The notes beneath the pieces were generated by a model, which made no database searches, had not been told where the DNA came from, and worked only from the letters and a program-made list of their open reading frames with translations. A DNA stretch of 64,000 nucleotides from an uncultured Spirochaetaceae bacterium (GTDB lineage: Bacteria > Spirochaetota > Spirochaetia > Sphaerochaetales > Sphaerochaetaceae): the NCBI GenBank assembly GCA_945910645.1, contig CAMDZB010000003.1, positions 1 to 64,000 of the forward strand, in the 5' to 3' direction. The position numbers and the translations under genes were made by a program. Positions within the stretch are counted from its first letter, which is position 1, and every line of letters starts with the position of its first letter. Below are positions 61,542-64,000 of this stretch, in pieces.

Positions 61542-62292
61542 TTACTATATACCTTTTATCAAACAGGAAGAATTTGAAAATCACGTTGCGCAAACTATTA
61601 AGACTTACAATGAAACTTTAAAATCGATAGATTTAGCAAAATTCAATAGTAACATCATTGATCCTATAAAACTTACATTCGACAAAGCACTATTCAAAAA
61701 ATCCATTGAAGATGTTATCGCACTTGAAATACACAGACAAAGAGATAAATCCAACACAAATGCCATTGGCTATTTTCATCAATTTATGTTTAAGTATATC
61801 GCTAATTGCGAGGTTCCTATACATGGATTTGATGTTATTTTTACTCAAGAAAACGGATCAAAAATATACGTAGAGATGAAGAACAAACATAATACCATGA
61901 ACTCTTCATCATCTCAAAAAACGTATATAGGTATGCAAAATCAACTTTTAAAGTGTCCTGATGATATGTGTTTTCTTGTAGAAACCATAGCAAAACATTC
62001 TCAAAATATTGTTTGGAGATGTTCGGTTAATGGGGAATCGATTGTGCATGAGAGAATTAGACGCGTTTCAATAGATAAATTCTATGAAATTGTTACTGGT
62101 GTTAAAAATGCATTTTATCTGATCTGCAAGCAATTACCTATAACAATTGAAAAACTTATAGAGAACGATGTTGTTAATACTGTTGAACATGACACTGTGA
62201 TTGATGAATTAAAAGCTAAAAATCCTGACTTACTCAAGGCATTATATCTACTCGCATTTGAAACGTACAACGGGTTTGATATAATGTTCTGA
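61531..62292 (+). CDS. Type II restriction endonuclease, Eco47II/Sau96I-like
   Basis: Overlaps the C5-MTase; HGFDVIFTQENGSKIYVEMKNKHNTMNSSSSQKTY nuclease-type motif. Confidence 0.8.
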   Translation: MNNNYYIPFIKQEEFENHVAQTIKTYNETLKSIDLAKFNSNIIDPIKLTFDKALFKKSIEDVIALEIHRQRDKSNTNAIGYFHQFMFKYIANCEVPIHGFDVIFTQENGSKIYVEMKNKHNTMNSSSSQKTYIGMQNQLLKCPDDMCFLVETIAKHSQNIVWRCSVNGESIVHERIRRVSIDKFYEIVTGVKNAFYLICKQLPITIEKLIENDVVNTVEHDTVIDELKAKNPDLLKALYLLAFETYNGFDIMF

Positions 62293-62337
62293 CAAGATAA
62301 AAATGGTTACGCCTACAGTTACAGATGCCTCTTATCT

Positions 62338-62835
62338 CTAGTGACTTCCGCCTCTCCAGAACCCCTTATGAACCTCTGCGGCAGCTGCTTCTAGTTCAGG
62401 AAATGGACCAATTACTGTAATATCCTTCTGACCACGCGCAAAGACGTCTCTACACGGGAGATCAAAGGTGGGATTCTGTTCGTCTGAACCTGTAAGCTCA
62501 AGTAGGCGTTTCTCTGTCATAGCGTATACTACCGTTCCAATATTCGCCCAGTAGATTGCACCCGAACACATAGCACATGGCTCTGCTGTAGTATAAAGCG
62601 TACAATTATATAAAAAGTCCTTTGAGTACAGGGTTGACGCCTTCTCTACAAGCTGCGTCTCTGCATGCCCCGTGCACTTATGAGTCCCAATCTCTACATT
62701 CTCCTGTTCAAGAAGTATATTGCCATCCTTATCCACAAGGAGCGCTCCAAACGGCGTGTTGCCGTGAGCGCGTGAATTTTTGGATATCTCAATCGCCCTC
62801 TTCAAATAATATATATGATCGTGTTTATTGCTCAT
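62338..62835 (-). CDS. Nucleoside/guanine deaminase (CMP/dCMP deaminase fold)
   Basis: GHAETQLVEKA...AEPCAMCSGAIYWANI. Confidence 0.92.
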   Translation of the reverse strand: MSNKHDHIYYLKRAIEISKNSRAHGNTPFGALLVDKDGNILLEQENVEIGTHKCTGHAETQLVEKASTLYSKDFLYNCTLYTTAEPCAMCSGAIYWANIGTVVYAMTEKRLLELTGSDEQNPTFDLPCRDVFARGQKDITVIGPFPELEAAAAEVHKGFWRGGSH

Positions 62836-62961
62836 ACCTCAATTATAGCATCCTTTGTTAGAGGTCTTATCATATTTTCAAAAAATTTAGAGTCAATAAA
62901 AAAAATATGATATAATATACCTATAATGTTAGAAAAATCTAGCAAAAAACAAGGAGATTAT

Positions 62962-64000
62962 ATGAAACGTTTCACATCAATTATGTTGGTCGTTTTGATG
63001 GCGTTTGCTCTAGTTTTCGTCTCTTGTAGTAAAGGCGAGAGTTCATCAAGTAAAGGCGAGAGCTCATCAAGCGCAAAATCAGCAAGTAAGGCAACCAAGA
63101 TTGGATTTGTAGTTATAAATGACGAATCTGACCAGGGTTACACATGGAACTTTATGAATGGTATGGACAATGCTATTTCAAAGTTAAAGGCTGAAGGATA
63201 CAACGTTGAACTCGTTGTAAAGAGAAACACAACAGAGTCTTCTCTTGCATATGATAACAACATGGAGCTTGCAGGCGAAGGTTGTGAAATCATATTCAAC
63301 AACAGCTACGGATTTGAACCATACATGCTTCAGGCTGCAGCAGAGCTCGGCGACGGCATCCACTTTGTCGGTATGACAAACTGTGGTGGTCAGAGTGTTG
63401 CTAACAAAGAGAACCCATATCTTCACAACGCATTTGCAGCTATCTACGAAGGCCGCTACCTTGCTGGTATCGCTGCTGGTATGAAACTCAACCAGATGAT
63501 CAACGAAGGTGAAATCAGACCAAATCAGGCTGTTATCGGTTATGTTGGTGCATATTCATTTGCAGAAGTTATCTCCGGTATGTCAGGATACTTCCTCGGT
63601 GCAAAGAGCGTATGCCCATCAGTTAAGATGATTGTTCAGTTTGTAGGAACTTGGGGCGATGCTACTCTTGAAGAAGCTGCTGCTAAGGCTCTTATCGACA
63701 AAGGCGCTGTGATGATTTCTCAGCACTCAGATACAACATCTCCAGCTCTTGCTGCTCAGAAAGCTGGCATATTCCACACAGGATACAACACAGACATGAC
63801 AAAAGCTGCTCCAGAGGCTTCTCTCCTTTCATGCCGCATTGACTGGTCAAGATACTTCTATACAGCTATTAAAGATTACATTGACACAGGCGCATTTGCA
63901 AAAGACTGGACAGGTACAGTTGCAGACGGCGACGTTGTTATCACAGAACTTAACGCAAAGATTGCTGCTCCTGGCACAAAAGAAGCTCTTGATAAGGCAC
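62962..64000 (+). CDS. BMP/PnrA-family substrate-binding lipoprotein, partial at window end; absent from the ORF track
   Basis: SD AAGGAG, ATG at 62962, lipobox LVFVSC, IGFVVINDESDQGYTWNFMNGMD, YEGRYLAGIAAGM; open to 64000. Confidence 0.92.
   Translation, partial: MKRFTSIMLVVLMAFALVFVSCSKGESSSSKGESSSSAKSASKATKIGFVVINDESDQGYTWNFMNGMDNAISKLKAEGYNVELVVKRNTTESSLAYDNNMELAGEGCEIIFNNSYGFEPYMLQAAAELGDGIHFVGMTNCGGQSVANKENPYLHNAFAAIYEGRYLAGIAAGMKLNQMINEGEIRPNQAVIGYVGAYSFAEVISGMSGYFLGAKSVCPSVKMIVQFVGTWGDATLEEAAAKALIDKGAVMISQHSDTTSPALAAQKAGIFHTGYNTDMTKAAPEASLLSCRIDWSRYFYTAIKDYIDTGAFAKDWTGTVADGDVVITELNAKIAAPGTKEALDKA

Overview
The window reads as a spirochaete-like chromosome segment (inferred from gene content and lipoprotein style; taxonomy not tested). 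It is mostly housekeeping: nadD-obg-rpmA-rplU, tmk, ispG-tsaD, dnaG-rpoD-zinc-ribbon protein, mnmA, ispH-secDF-yajC, ymdB-rny-lspA-nif3-uvrD/pcrA-rlmB, prfB, der, a Trk/Ktr K+ uptake pair, adenine deaminase, and three tRNAs. Accessory islands are: (i) a modular intergenic repeat family at 8.48-8.83 kb and 9.48-9.93 kb that abuts or forms stop codons; (ii) a four-gene surface module at 16.5-24.3 kb with two FN3 lipoproteins, a small lipoprotein and an OMP-like protein with 14 x 12-aa repeats; (iii) a 1475-aa lipoprotein with InlB-type repeats and an FGE-sulfatase-like C-terminus; (iv) a tandem PII-like + DUF1538 pair; (v) a Type III R-M cassette that appears to have truncated a mogA/moaB-like gene; (vi) a Type II R-M pair next to two tRNA-Ser genes. 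Items absent from or wrong in the ORF track: a 29-aa AURKAIP1/COX24 (DUF1713)-like protein, the prfB +1 programmed frameshift, a frameshifted BspA-type LRR remnant, the truncated mogA start, and a BMP-family lipoprotein running off the window end. All family calls come from reading motifs; no database search was run.
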